From assembly GCF_932294415.1 (NCBI RefSeq), contig NC_065535.1:26128782-26192781 (forward strand): 64,000 bases of DNA, given 5' to 3'. The number at the start of each line of letters is the position of its first letter. Positions within the stretch are counted from its first letter, which is position 1. Source of the stretch: Quercus robur. Its lineage: Eukaryota; Streptophyta; Magnoliopsida; Fagales; Fagaceae. Below are positions 38,690-50,409 of the stretch, piece after piece. Made by a program: the position numbers and the translations under genes. The notes under the pieces were generated by a model. The model saw only the letters and a program-made list of their open reading frames with translations, was not told the origin of the DNA and ran no database searches.

Positions 38690-41368
38690 ATGAAATACAA
38701 CTACTATTAAAAAAAATGCTTAAGCAGCAGCTTCCTTCTCCATTTACATAGTTTAAGGAGCAGACTTTGAGTGAAGAGGTATTCTTCTTCCTCCGAGAGA
38801 GTGTTTGTGAAGGTCTAGGAGTGTTCACATTCCCTTAGAATTGAGTTAGAAGGTTCAAAGCCTTAATTAACTCACCAAGCAAAGGCATCGAGTTTTGTGC
38901 CTTAGACTGATCTTGAGGGTTTGACACACAAGTCTTCTTTTGACTTACCAGCCACTTGAAGCAATTTGGACAACTGTCTCCAACAAAATCACAATGGTAG
39001 TAAAAATATGTTCTCTTGGGCTGATTATTTTTCAATGGGGGAGGACGTGGAATAGTTTTTTTTTTTTTTAGCATTACCAAGAATGGATTTACCATTGTCA
39101 GCCTTAGGTTGTTCAACCTCAAGCTTGGCCTTATCAAACTGTGTAACGAATCTAGTGTTGGGTTTTGTGGAGCCTAATTATGTTTGATCTAAATTATGAC
39201 CCGATTTGAAATAATATTGTTATGGTTTTTAATGAGAGATTTTTTGAGGCTTAGTCCATGGAGCGGAGGTTTGAGCTATCAGCTTAAGCCGTAGTGCTCA
39301 TGAACAAGCCTTTTAGGGTTTGGGGGCAATGCCCCTGAGAAACCTTTTTGGCTCATTTTGTAAACCATTGTGAATCTTGTGCGTAGGATAGAAAAAACTG
39401 TTGGTTTTGGAAATTAGGGTTTTGTGTTTTTTTTTTTTAGAGAGAAAACTGTACTACCACATTTTGTATTTTTTCCCAAGAATAGTGAAATCCCTAGAAC
39501 TCTATGGATGTAGGAAAATTGCTAAATCATGTAAATATTGTCTTGTGTGTAATTATTTTTTCTTTGGCGTATATTTATTTTCTCTATTTTTGCATTTCAC
39601 AGATCTGAGAATTTCATGAATATTCATGTCATCCAGCTCTAGGGCTAGAGTTTAGAAGCTGAAGGATGAGAAGAATTTTTTTCTTCATATCCTAACCCAT
39701 TCTTGTTAGAACTAGGTTGTTAAGAACTAAGCACATCATCACTTAGAGCTAGGCACTCTCTATCTAAGTATGAGCTTGACTGAGCTCCAACTTGAGAGCT
39801 TTCACTCTATCAAGCAAAGTAGTGTTCTCTAGTGAGATTTAGAGAGGATCATCTCATAATTTTGCAAGGATCCTACAAGTTCCATCACTTTGATGACATC
39901 TACAACTTTGGACTCTTCTGTAGTTGTTACCTTAGTTTGGAATTTTTTAGGTAGAGATAATAATTTTAGGTTCATCAATGGTTTCTCTTAAGTTGTAAGT
40001 TGAGTTCACTATATCAATCAGTTTAGCATATAACTCCTCAAAAGGTCTCATCTTCACTCAACCTAATCTTTTCAAATTAACCTAGAAATAAGCATTTGCA
40101 ATTTATAGGCTCATGAGTGGTCTCAAGAATGGTCCAAGCTTCCTTGGCCACTGACACAGTATAAATCCTCCTAAACTCTTCCTGAGACACAACATTAAAT
40201 ATAGCAGCTTACTATTATGATTAGTAGCAACTAGCTGATTAGAATTCCATGAAGCCAGAGTTTCATCAAGTTTCTTCCATCTAGTCTCTGCAGAGTGCTA
40301 GACTTTTTAATCTAGAATATAAGAAAGCCCCCATCTTCACTTTCTAGTATGCAAAGTTGGTGCCATTAAAGTGTGGTGGAATCATGAGTGAGTGTCCACA
40401 ATCCATAGACAATAGGGGTCAAGGATCTCACAACAAAGATTATCCTAATTAGAGTGCCTACTTCGATACCAATTTTTGGGTTGGAATTGACCTTGATTAA
40501 ATGAACTAATTACCTAAGTTAATTAATTAGTCAAATTATGCAAAGGTCCAATCAATTACATGAAATAAACAACCACATTGCCAAAACTAAGTACAGTGGA
40601 AAATAAATTTGAATTCTAACAATATGGCTATGATTGATGGATAAAACCTTGATGAGAAAAACCTTTTAATGGATGGTTTGAGGGTTACCACAAACTTGAG
40701 GAATCCACTATGATAGATTGAAATTGCAATTATAAGGAATATACCCAATCCCAGAGTAACTACCTAAAAAAAAACTTACTGAGCTATCTAAGTGTAGCAG
40801 CAATCGGTTGGACTAATCTTCCAAGTGAATTTATTTGGTATGCATGGATTTCCAATCTATGTCTAACTTCACACAATCAACTCTTCTGATTGTTGAAGGT
40901 GTTGGTGCATATTTCTTCACAAGGAACACTTGATCATCGGTGAACTAGAAGCAACTTAGAACAAAAACCTAAGACACAAAGGTAGCAGCAACTTTACTAA
41001 GTGTACAGTATTCGTTCTTTTCATGATGTTGACAATAAAAAAAAAGGTTTTTATATCTTTAGGGAGTCCTGGTGCACGAATTCCAAGTCAGCTAAGTGAT
41101 TATGGGTCGTAATCTGAAAATTCAGTAATCCTACGTCTCGATTGGTTGAGTGGTGTCGAGCATAGAGTTGAGGTTTAATGAATCTCAATCAGTCTAGCGT
41201 GATATCAAGGCAGCATAACTTCCACTTTCTTGAGCAGCTTCATAAACTGTTTTCTTGTGTCTTCAATGTAGTTCTTCTACACACTTTTGGACACTGAAAA
41301 TTTGGACACTGAAAAGTAACGACTCAAATAAATCAAAAATACATTTTGACCCAAATTTGCCAACACAT
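38690..41368 (-). mobile_element. Ty1/copia fossil, antisense, 5' half only
   Basis: Read on the minus strand, an LTR spans about 41368 down to 40480 (starting TGTTGGCAAATTTGGG). It is followed by a primer-site-like TGGTATCGAAG near 40470 and gag-like sequence down to about 38700, including a zinc-knuckle-like stretch (CDFVGDSCPNCFKWL). No pol region or second LTR was found. The element is broken and truncated. Another LTR is inserted at 39156-39601. Confidence 0.55.
39156..39601 (+). mobile_element. Solo LTR inserted in the copia gag region
   Basis: The block starts TGTTGGGTTTTGTGGAGCC and ends TTTTGCATTTCACA, with CAAATCATGTAAAT-like U5 features. This is the look of a copia-type LTR. It interrupts the antisense gag-like region. 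I do not find a clean 5-bp target duplication, so the right edge may be off or the copy may be rearranged. Confidence 0.45.
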
Positions 41369-41607
41369 TCAATATTCGATCCTAAAAGAAATGTATAACA
41401 CAAAATGCATAGTACTGTGATATCCTACGTATGTCGTGACATAACTGTTTGTCTTATGTAAGACTTTCAAATGAGCCTTTAATCACATGTGATGCTATAT
41501 GAGGATTGAATATTTCCATGCTCAGATCTGTGGAGCCACTCAAATCTCTCAAGATTACTTTTGTAGTAATTAATTCAACTATAAAACCATTACCATCTCA
41601 TCACATC

Positions 41608-42420
41608 ATGGCCGAGGAAATTACCGGGGAACACACTTCCTCTTCTGCTCAACTTGACGGCCGAGTAGCAATAGTAGCAGGTGCCTTGCGTGGCTTTGGT
41701 CGTGCTATAGCCATCCACCTCCATTCCCTTGGTGCAACTTGCAAGTGTTGTGCTCAATTATGCTTCAGCATCTGAGCTTAATGCCTCCTCATCAGCTACA
41801 GCTAGCTATCCCTTCTCAAACTCGAGCAATTACAGTTTGAGCAGATATTTCGGATCCAGATCAGATCAAGCTGCTCTTTCATAAAGCTGAACAAGAATTT
41901 GGCTCACAAATACAAATCCTCGTAAATTGTGCTGGGGTGCGTGATCTTAAGTACCCAAGTTTAGGCAATACCACAGTGGAGGATTGGGACACAACGTTTA
42001 ATGTTAACACTAAAGGTTCATTCTTGTGCTGTAGAGAGGCAGTGAATAGGTTAAAGCGTGGAGGTGGTTGAAGAATCATCATGATATCAACCTCAGTTGT
42101 TGGAGGACTTCTACCAGGATTTGCAGCTTATGCAGCCTCTAAGGCAGCAGTGGGGACAATGAGAAAGATAGTTGCTAAGGAGCTCAAGGGTGCAGGAATT
42201 ACTGCCAATTGTGTTGCACCTGGGTCTATAGCAACTGACATGTTTTTTGAGGGTACAACTGAGGAAACCATCAAGAATATGGTGGATGCTTGTCCCCTAC
42301 GCCGACTTGGAGAGCCTGAAGGTGTAACAGCTTGTGGGGTTTTTAGCTAGTGATGTTGGGGAGTGGATTAATGGTCATTTCATTAGGGTGAAAGGTGGAT
42401 ACACCGTTGTTTATGACTAG
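41608..42420 (+). pseudogene. Short-chain dehydrogenase/reductase pseudogene, intronless
   Basis: It matches the classical SDR fold of plant NADPH-dependent aldehyde reductase-like proteins (about 260-270 aa). The N-terminal part has LDGRVAIVAGALRGFGRAIAIHL, the cofactor loop (usual form TGASRGIGRAIA). Then come ILVNCAGV (NAG-type motif), ISTSVVGGLLPGFAAYAASKAA with the catalytic Tyr and Lys, and a C-terminal GEWINGHFIRVKGGY. The frame is broken: a shift near 41740, another near 41840, an in-frame TGA at about 41846 and again at 42069, and a further shift near 42325. The cofactor loop also lacks the usual Thr and Ser. It is probably a dead copy of a host gene, and the lack of introns agrees with the family's usual structure. 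A working paralogue is expected elsewhere. Confidence 0.85.
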
Positions 42421-42440
42421 TAATATGATTGTCATATATA

Positions 42441-42755
42441 GGGTCTGTTTGGATAGAATTTATTTTGTTGAAACTGAAAACTGAAAATACTGTAGCAAAA
42501 TAATTTTTAAATGTGTGAGTAGTATTGTGAGACCCAATTTTAATGAAAAAGTTACTCAAAAGTGAGATTTGTGGGTCCCGTACACTGTTCATGGGACCCA
42601 CAGAACTAATAAAAAGACTGAAAAGTCAACAATTGCCGGCTACTGTTCACATGAACAATAGCCGTTGTTCCCTAAATGAGTGCGCAGCAGCAGGGAAAAA
42701 AAAAAAAAGTGAAGAAATGTAAACGCAAACGCAAAAGCTGGATCCAAACCCAGCC
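42441..42755. mobile_element. MITE with GGGTCTGTTTGGAT-type ends
   Basis: The left end GGGTCTGTTTGGAT is mirrored by the right end, whose reverse complement is GGCTGGGTTTGGAT. Internal GTACACTGTTCATGGGACCC motifs fit a common class of plant MITEs. It has no coding capacity. No clear target duplication is seen, so superfamily assignment (hAT or Harbinger) is open. Confidence 0.5.
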
Positions 42756-42768
42756 ATAACAAAGGGCA

Positions 42769-42958
42769 GAGTCCAAATTTTCTGTACCACTTTTTGTGTA
42801 CCACTCTATGTTCCACCAATCACTACTTATCAAGTGTATGATTGCTTTCCATTTTAAACTTCAGTAATTCTATAAAGAAAGTAAAATGAACACATGGCAA
42901 ATATTGATTGGTGGAATATAGAATGGTACACAAAAAGTGATACAGAAGATTTGAACTC
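42769..42958. mobile_element. Mutator-type MITE, 190 bases, with 9-bp target duplication
   Basis: Almost the whole element is a pair of long inverted repeats: left GAGTCCAAATTTTCTGTACC, right end whose reverse complement is GAGTTCAAATCTTCTGTATC. The match continues for about 65 bases through CACTTTTTGTGTACCA and TTCCACCAATCA. CAAAGGGCA occurs on both sides (42760-42768 and 42959-42967). A 9-bp duplication and long terminal repeats are typical of Mutator-like elements. The perfect flanks suggest a fairly recent insertion. Confidence 0.8.
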
Positions 42959-43284
42959 CAAAGGGCATGACTCCATTAAGTTTGCTTGGGCGCCCCTTTA
43001 TCATAGTTCTCTTTTGTGTGTGTGTTTATTATAGCTAATTTAATGAGGCTGTTACTTACATTTGTAAGACTTTCTTATGAAGTATCTAATTAATGCAGTT
43101 CATAAATGAAGCGAAAATTGAATAAAGGTAGTAACTTAAAATTCATGAATTACAAAGATAAATACATGTATGTCTCGTCAGTTACTGCTTTTGAACTTTA
43201 AAATTAAAAACAATTTATTTGGATTGATTCCAAATTTCATCAAGTGTCTTATAATAACAGTGGATCATCGGTTTTGGTGACAGG

Positions 43285-44976
43285 ATGATAAAGGGTGATT
43301 GTAATATCTGCGTCTTTAAATCTTTCAATGGACTTGTTGCAATTAGCTCATTGATATCCTTTCTTTCGGCCATGGCATTGGGATATTTATATTTGTTTCC
43401 AAGATTTCAACTGGTCAAACGTAGTAGTTATGGAATTCCTGGTTCTAATGTGTCTAATGGTACATGCAATGTCTTTGAAGGAAGTTGGATCTATGATAAA
43501 AATTACCCTTTATATGATGCCTCAAAATGTCCATTTGTGGAGCGTGGATTTAATTGCTTGGCTAATGGCCGGAAAGATGGGGGTTATGCAAAATGGAGGT
43601 GGAAGCCAAAGAACTGTGATATTCCAAGGTTCGATGCACGTATAATTCTCGAAAAGTTTCGTGGCAAAAGAGTGGTATTTGTGGGTGATTCGTTGAGTAG
43701 AACACAGTGGGAGTCTTTAATATGTTTGCTTATGACTGGGGTGGAGGATAAGAACACTGTATATGAAGTCAAAGGGCATAAGATCACCAAAAATATCAGG
43801 TTTTTAGGGGTACTGTTCAGTTCGTTCAATCTTAGAATTGACTTCTATCGATCAGTTTTTTTGGTGCAGCATGGTCCTGCACCAAGGCTTTCACCCAAGT
43901 GGGTGAAGACAGCACTTAGACTTGATAAGTTGGATGACATTAGCCATGAGTGGATTGATTCTGATGTTCTCATATTTAATTCGGGGCACTGGTGGACAAA
44001 GAGTAGACTATTTCATGAAATGTAAGTTGTTTCTTTCTTTAAAATTCTGAGATTTGATTTAAATAGATTCTGTTTTTTGTATTACTTGTCAATGATTTTG
44101 GTATGCATTCCAATGGCAATCATAGTGGCTTCAGAAGAGTATGTTTTAACATTAGATCCTCATTATTCATTAAAGCTTTTTGCTTTTGCAATCAACAACT
44201 CACATTTTAGGAAGCTTATAAAGCATGCTCCTAGCTAACATGTTTCCAGACAGGCGCTGCTATTTTCAGGTGGGTAATTCACTGAATCTTGCAATGCCAG
44301 TCATTACTGGCTTCAAAAGAGCATTAGAGACTTGGGCATCTTGGGCTGAGACTATGATCAACACAAATAGAACAAGGGTATTCTTCCGGACTTTTGAATC
44401 AACCCATTGGAGGTGTGTTAATGTTTAATCAGTCATTATTTTTGCAGCCAATTTCATTCATACTAACAATAAGTTTAGATACACAACATTTTTCACAATT
44501 AATGAGGTAACAAATTGTTAATATACCAAATAAAAATTAATAACCTACTACCTCAATAAATTGTGAAAAAATTCTCTCTAACATTACTCTTACACTTGTA
44601 TGCTTATTATTCATCATTGTCATATATTTGTCTCCAAAAAACTTGCAAATAAACGTGTCCTCAAAACTTGACTGCTAGTGGTGGTTTTATCTTTATTGTC
44701 AGTGGTAAGAAATGGAATACCTGCAAAGTGACTCAACGTCCTTGGTCAAAAACTAATGGAAGAGAACGAAGCAGTGTTTCAGAAATCATAATTAAAGTTG
44801 TGAAGAAAATGAGAATTCCTGTAACACTTATGCATGTTACGCCAATGTGTGCATTTCGTAGTGATGGACATGTAGGCAGGTGGAGTGACAACCCAAATGT
44901 GCCAGATTGTAGCCACTGGTGTCTACCTGGTGTACCTGATACATGGAATGAAATTCTATTATCATTGCTGTTGTAG
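43285..44976 (+). CDS. TBL8-11-type PC-esterase (DUF231), copy A
   Basis: A trichome birefringence-like protein; the family O-acetylates wall polysaccharides in the Golgi. Exons are 43285-44021, 44254-44412 and 44703-44976, GT-AG and in frame, 389 aa. A membrane anchor lies at about residues 15-36 (VAISSLISFLSAMALGYLYLF). The TBL domain starts at CNVFEGSWIYDKNYPLYDAS. The GDS motif (VVFVGDSLSRTQWESL) has Ser136, and the DxxH motif (DCSHWCLPGVPDTW) has Asp367 and His370, so the catalytic residues are present. It is about 50 residues shorter at the N terminus than copy B, and homology upstream ends at about 43258. At the start of exon 2, Gly of the usual MG-YFQ is Arg (MRCYFQ). Introns are short (232 and 290 bases). 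The upstream frame is stopped, so the start at 43285 is the first possible. Confidence 0.83.
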
Positions 44977-47218
44977 TTTCAAACAATCAATTAAACAAAC
45001 AAGTTGTGGCTATATCAACGACATACAGTGCGTTTACCAGTATAAAAAATAAATATAGAAAGAATTGGTTTTTTTTTTTTTTTGGGTGTATGAGTGTATT
45101 TATCAGAGTATTATCGGTAAATTTGTGGTTTATACTTGTAACAAAAAAAAAGGATAATGAATAGATTAAAAAATGTCTGGATGAACACAATCCATCCATA
45201 TCTCATATATCTTCGGTTGATTTTTTTTTTTTTTTTTGGTTGGGAAATTAATCATTGGCACCAAAATTTATTTAATTTTAGTACCAAAATTAAATTGGAC
45301 AAGTGATGTAAAATTATACAACAATTAACTAATTTGGATTCAATTTGTGCTTCGACTTTAATATAATAACAAAAAACTTTCTATTTTTTAAATGCCACGA
45401 GGAAGAGAGCTCTCTCCAAATGATTGAGCTTTAGTTTAAATGTTCAATAGGAATTGCATTGTTTTTTTTCATGGTTGAAAGCTTCATTGTTGGTTTGTAT
45501 AGAATATATGGATATGAGTTTGGGATGCCAAATACTCTCAACTTTAATTATATACACAATTTAGTTCGGGTGTGAATTCTAGATCGGACTCCCATGGATT
45601 ATCCTACTATAATTCAGACCTGAACCCAATCTTTCTCTGCCCTTTCTATGTCATCCCTTAGAAGTTCTTAATACCTTAGCTCAATCTTGAAAATTAAGTT
45701 TTTGACATTGGTTTTAGTTACTGGTGCCAAGAATAATACAAAGAGTTTAAAGCCAGAATATGTTAGAAGAAAGCACACTTGTTATTTGCAGTTATCAAAA
45801 ACAACTTGTGATATATGCCAAACATGAAAATTCTCTCATAAATAAATTGTCTAAGACAAAAATCAGGTAGCATGAAGCCATGAAGTGATAAAAAATACCA
45901 CACAACACATGGGTTATTGAGAGCTTACCAATTGATATAGCCCATACGGTATCTTCACATCCAAAAATCCAGAAACTGGGTGTTTGATTTCTTCATATCC
46001 AAGAATAATACAAAGGGTTTAATAGACGAATGATTCTATTGTTCTGTACTGTTATGGAAGAAGATTTGGACAAAATATGTACTTCTTTGCATGATTTACA
46101 AATTTCAGAACTTTAAGACAAATTAGGTCACTACGGCATACAATTTATAAATAAATAAAAAGTCACTAAGGTATACACAATTGTGGAGAAGCAGACTAGT
46201 GCGAATCATGAAAATTTTATGAATGATTCATCTATATATCTATCTATATATATTTAAAATTTGAAATATAGTATTTATTGTTGCTAGGTTTCTATTGAGT
46301 TACATCAGTGGCTACATCATCGGTCCCACTAACTTTTTTTTTTTTTTTTTTTTTTTCATTTTCTTTTCCTTCCTTTTGCAGATTAACATTTTCCCAATCA
46401 CATTAAAAAAAAAAAAAAAATCCATCTCTTAATTAACATTTCCTAACTTTTCAACTTTCCATTTATTATTCCATCAAACCCAATCTAATAATAATTCAAA
46501 CTTCCTTCACCTCTATGACTTTCCCTCTCCCCAATTAAGCAGTTATGAAAACTGTTCAACGGCCACTCTATTAGAATTCCAAAAAAAAAAAAAAAAAAAA
46601 AAAAACACCTACTGATTTTTTGTCTATATATATTTGCAATTGCTCTACCTCACTCTTGTAAATTTGGAAAGTCCCTCTAAAGTGAGTTTTTTTTTTTCCC
46701 ATATTCTTTAGGTTTTTCGAATTAGTTTTGTTAGTGATGTGCCATCGGAGATCTCAGGTGCCAACAACATTGGTTCCCATAAACTAACCAAAAAAATCTC
46801 AAAGCCATGGTGAAGAATACATTAAAAGAATCACAATGGGGTCTTACTACTATAGTTTATGTAGTCGTTAATCATGGATGAGTTTTTTTTCCATTGATGG
46901 GATACCTCTTATGTGCATTTGTGTAATGCATTCACCATTATGGATAAATAATCTTCTTTGTATATGCTTAGCATAAATAAGTTCTATTGTACGTACATAT
47001 TAATTGTGACATGAATGTAGATGCATAACTATTTTTTTTTTGGATACAAGATAGAATTCTACTCTAGCCTAGTCTAAGAGTATATGTGTGTGAAGCTCTC
47101 TCCTGGAGACTTGAACCTCGGCCCTTACCCCCCACACTTCACAAGCACTTATATTTGTAGAGTGATCATCACACCAAGGGTGTGCGATGGTAATGTAGAT
47201 GCATAACTTAGTACAAGA

Positions 47219-47258
<40 letters not shown>

Positions 47259-48990
47259 TATTGTAACAAATTTAGATATTATTATGGAATACTTTTGCTG
47301 TAAGACTTTTGCCAAAATTGTAGAATTTGGTGTCAATGGAAAGAAAATTAAATCAAAGGACATGTATAAAACTATATAAGGTAGCAATATACAAAAGAAA
47401 AAAAGAAAAAAGACTAGGGTGAAAGATTATCCAAGTTTGGACAAAGCCTCAAAATCCATGAAGACCAATTGGATGTGAGAAATTCCACAAAGATGTATGC
47501 TTGGCTATATGAAGAAATTGAATTTGGATGAAATATGAAGAAGACCAATTGAATTGAATTGAGTTTTCTATCACAAGTCCTCTCTCTCCTTCTTATTGTT
47601 TGATTTAATTTTTGTTTGAGCTAATACTTAGTTAAAACATTTAGTTGTATTCTAAGAAAATTAAGTTGTTGAAAAAAATAGCATAATCCAAAATCTAAAA
47701 CTAAAAACCCAAATTAAGAAAACATAACGCACTATAACATAATTTAGAGGAATGTGAACCACCTAAAGAATGGATAAATATCAATCAAATATACCCAAAA
47801 ATAATAGAATGATATATTTGTATTTGTAGAGATATTGAGATGAAAAATAATTTTAGAAATTGTTTAATTTTTGAAAAGTGCTACATTTACAACGTTTTCA
47901 GAACAAGTCATAGTTGGTAAATTCTTATCGGTTCTAATTTAAACCTATCACTAAAATTATTTTTTTGCCAACCAATAACAACAAATAACAACCTACTATG
48001 TATGATCTGTTGTAAAAATGTTGTGAAATTATTGCCGACATAATATTTCTCTTAATTTTTTGATAGAGCAAATTATTTTCAACAAATTTAGGAGAACAAA
48101 CTATACTTATATCAAAATTACAAAATAATTATCTATTCCCACTCATTACATAGGTTTGCGACCAGTAACTTATTAATTTCAGAAATAATGTCATTGATAA
48201 TGGAAAGAAGATTTATAACATTTTGTCTTTTGGAGGATAAATTGATTTATTGTTGTAAAGCCTTTGAAGTTCCTTCTCTAGGCAATTTAGAGCAGAATGG
48301 ATAATTCTTCTACTTGTTGTCATCCACTACAAAAGATAAATAATAAGTTTCATACAAAAAAGTCCTAAGAAAAAAAAAATCCTATTGATCAACAGCAACT
48401 GATATGTCTTACCTGCACATCACTGCCTCCAATTGTACCCTTATGGCCTGCAAAATATTGATGAGTAATGCCTCCCTAAAATCCAAAAATCTCATCTTTA
48501 GTTTCTTTACAATTAAACCTCCTATGGTCAAGTTATGAAATAATGAGACAAAATATACCTTAATATGTATGTGACAGTCTCAAAATCTGTAAAACACAAT
48601 TCACATTAGACTATACCAAAATAAGCACACACATAAGCTCCATACTATAAAACAGAAACAATCAAGGTTCATGAATGCACATAAATACCAAAACCTTAAA
48701 CGTGAAAGAGGGGGGAGAATGATGATGCCCTTAATCTGAAGGACTTTGTTGGTGTTGTTACTTGTGTTACTTGCGGTTGCCGATAACATTAAATAGATCA
48801 ATTCCCATGTCTCTCTCTCTCTACCTGCTCTCATTTTTTTTTTTTTTTTTGTTTTGTTTTGTTTATTGCACAGATAGATAGATCTCTCTCTCTCTCTCTG
48901 CCTTATTATGAAATGTATGGAAATATAAGATGTCTTATGTCTTTTAGAAAGTGAAATACACCTATTGAGTCCACATAGAAGTGTACAAGT
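44977..48990. other. Intergenic 4 kb, no gene seen
   Basis: It is AT-rich with many A and T runs (for example 46330-46356, 46580-46604 and 47228-47257). Around 47040-47190 the phrase CTGGAGACTTGAACCTCGGC, followed by GGTGTGCGATGG, resembles a dispersed plant repeat, but I cannot name it. The minus-strand open frame at 48601-49011 is low-complexity and shows no family features. Confidence 0.5.
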
Positions 48991-49006
48991 GAGATGTTCT
49001 TGCTTA

Positions 49007-49186
49007 ACCAACGAAGGTTGGCCTAAGTGGAGGGGCTCTAGTCACTTAAGCAAGTGGTCTTGGTTTCGAGCCCTTGTGGATGCAGCAAACTTTCTTGGGA
49101 GAGGTCCCTGCCTTGGCGCCCGACAGTACCTCAAAGGATCAGTCTTGGGATAAAAACCTGGGGACACCTTGGGAAACCAAAAAAAA
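49007..49186 (+). mobile_element. tRNA-derived SINE, 180 bases
   Basis: The 5' part has RNA polymerase III signals: an A box TGGCCTAAGTGG (about 49019-49030) and a B box GGTTTCGAGCCC (about 49070). A 3' unique part and an A-run at 49178-49186 follow. The same 16 bases, GAGATGTTCTTGCTTA, sit directly before (48991-49006) and after it (49187-49202), a perfect target duplication of the length LINE machinery makes. The perfect flanks point to a young insertion. Confidence 0.85.
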
Positions 49187-50400
49187 GAGATGTTCTTGCT
49201 TAGGCGAACGAGCTTTATCATTGTAGTCTTCTTGGCTTCTATGTTAGGTGTTATGTAGGTACAAAAAATTTAAAAATTTAGATAGGACACATGGCATAAA
49301 ATTAGACATCTAATTTATAATCTAATTGGATTATTTCTCAGTTTTGACTTTAAATAGATAATATGTTAGAATGATATCTGTAGGGACACGATTTTTAACG
49401 ACCCAAGAATGACATTGGGCTCGCATGTAAAAGGCTCGAACAATATAATTCATAGAGAGTGGGCTAGAAAGGCTGGACCTTGGTCGTTGGACGGCGGTTT
49501 AGTCGTGATTTTCATGGAAGCTCATACGAAGATAGGCTTGGCCAAAATAACTAGGCTTCACATCGGTGTAGCTCGGAGGGTTTGAGTCCTCGGACTGAGT
49601 CCGAGGAGCATCACATTCTTCCCATTCTTCTTTTTGTGGGATCTTTTTTCCTCCCCCCTTCTCCCTTGGCTCTCCTCCCCTTTTATACCAGTGTTTACTT
49701 CTCGTTTTTCTGTCTACGAGTCAATTTTGCCTTTTTGGGGTATTGACTCGTCCTATCAATTCATACGTCAGAGTGGTTGGGGGTGGTTGGGAAAAGTTAA
49801 ATAGCATGGTCTGGAATATGGGCTTGTCAGACGCAGGGCTCCACATTACGGTGTTGGTAGCTTTCTCCCTTGTACTGCTCTTGTACTGAGTTTGTCCTTT
49901 TCTTCAGGCGTTTTGTGAGGTGTAGAGCGTGAGATCGTCCTCGACCACATCCTTGGGCCTTTGAGGGGCTTTCATCATACGTCCTCGGCAGTAGGGCTCC
50001 TCGGCTTGGGCTTTGGGCCCTTAATACAAAGTGGGTTGGGACCTCAGATTTCGGGCCCCACAATAACCACTCAAAATCCTACTGCCCAGCCTTGTTGTTG
50101 GGGAGGAGGGTTTTGGTAATGTTAGGCCCAAACCATGGCTTGTCCAGCTCAACATTTCTTTAATGCCAGGGTTTCTTCGTTTGCATGGGGGGCGGCGCTA
50201 AATTGTGAGACATCCCTTTAGATTTTCTCACGCGGCGCCTTTGACGTTGCAGTGTTCAAGGCGTGCCATTAATATGTCTCCTTCACGAGGCTATCCAAAC
50301 TTTATGGTTGCAGGCGGCGCAGGGAGCTGAGCAAAGACTATCTCGTTCGTAGCATTTCTTGGGAACATGCCTAGATTAAATGCCACCGGTTTGCCCTCTG

Positions 50401-50409
50401 TATAAGTAG
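50401..50409 (+). promoter_or_regulatory. Antisense TATA-like site in the 4.5 kb element
   Basis: TATAAGTAG lies on the strand opposite to the element, about 340 bases inside its 3' LTR. An ATG-led frame of 62 codons starts at 50520 and an AATAAA-like signal (AATAAAAG) at about 51066. The layout resembles a small antisense transcription unit. No protein family is recognised. Confidence 0.3.

Noticed and set aside
48601-49011. A 136-codon minus-strand frame
   Set aside because: It is built from (CT)n and T-run translation (RERERS, KKKKK) and overlaps the SINE target site; no family features are present.
49010-49090. A tRNA gene suggested by the A and B boxes
   Set aside because: The stretch does not form a full cloverleaf with an anticodon arm in my reading, and it has a SINE-like 3' body, an A-run and target duplications.
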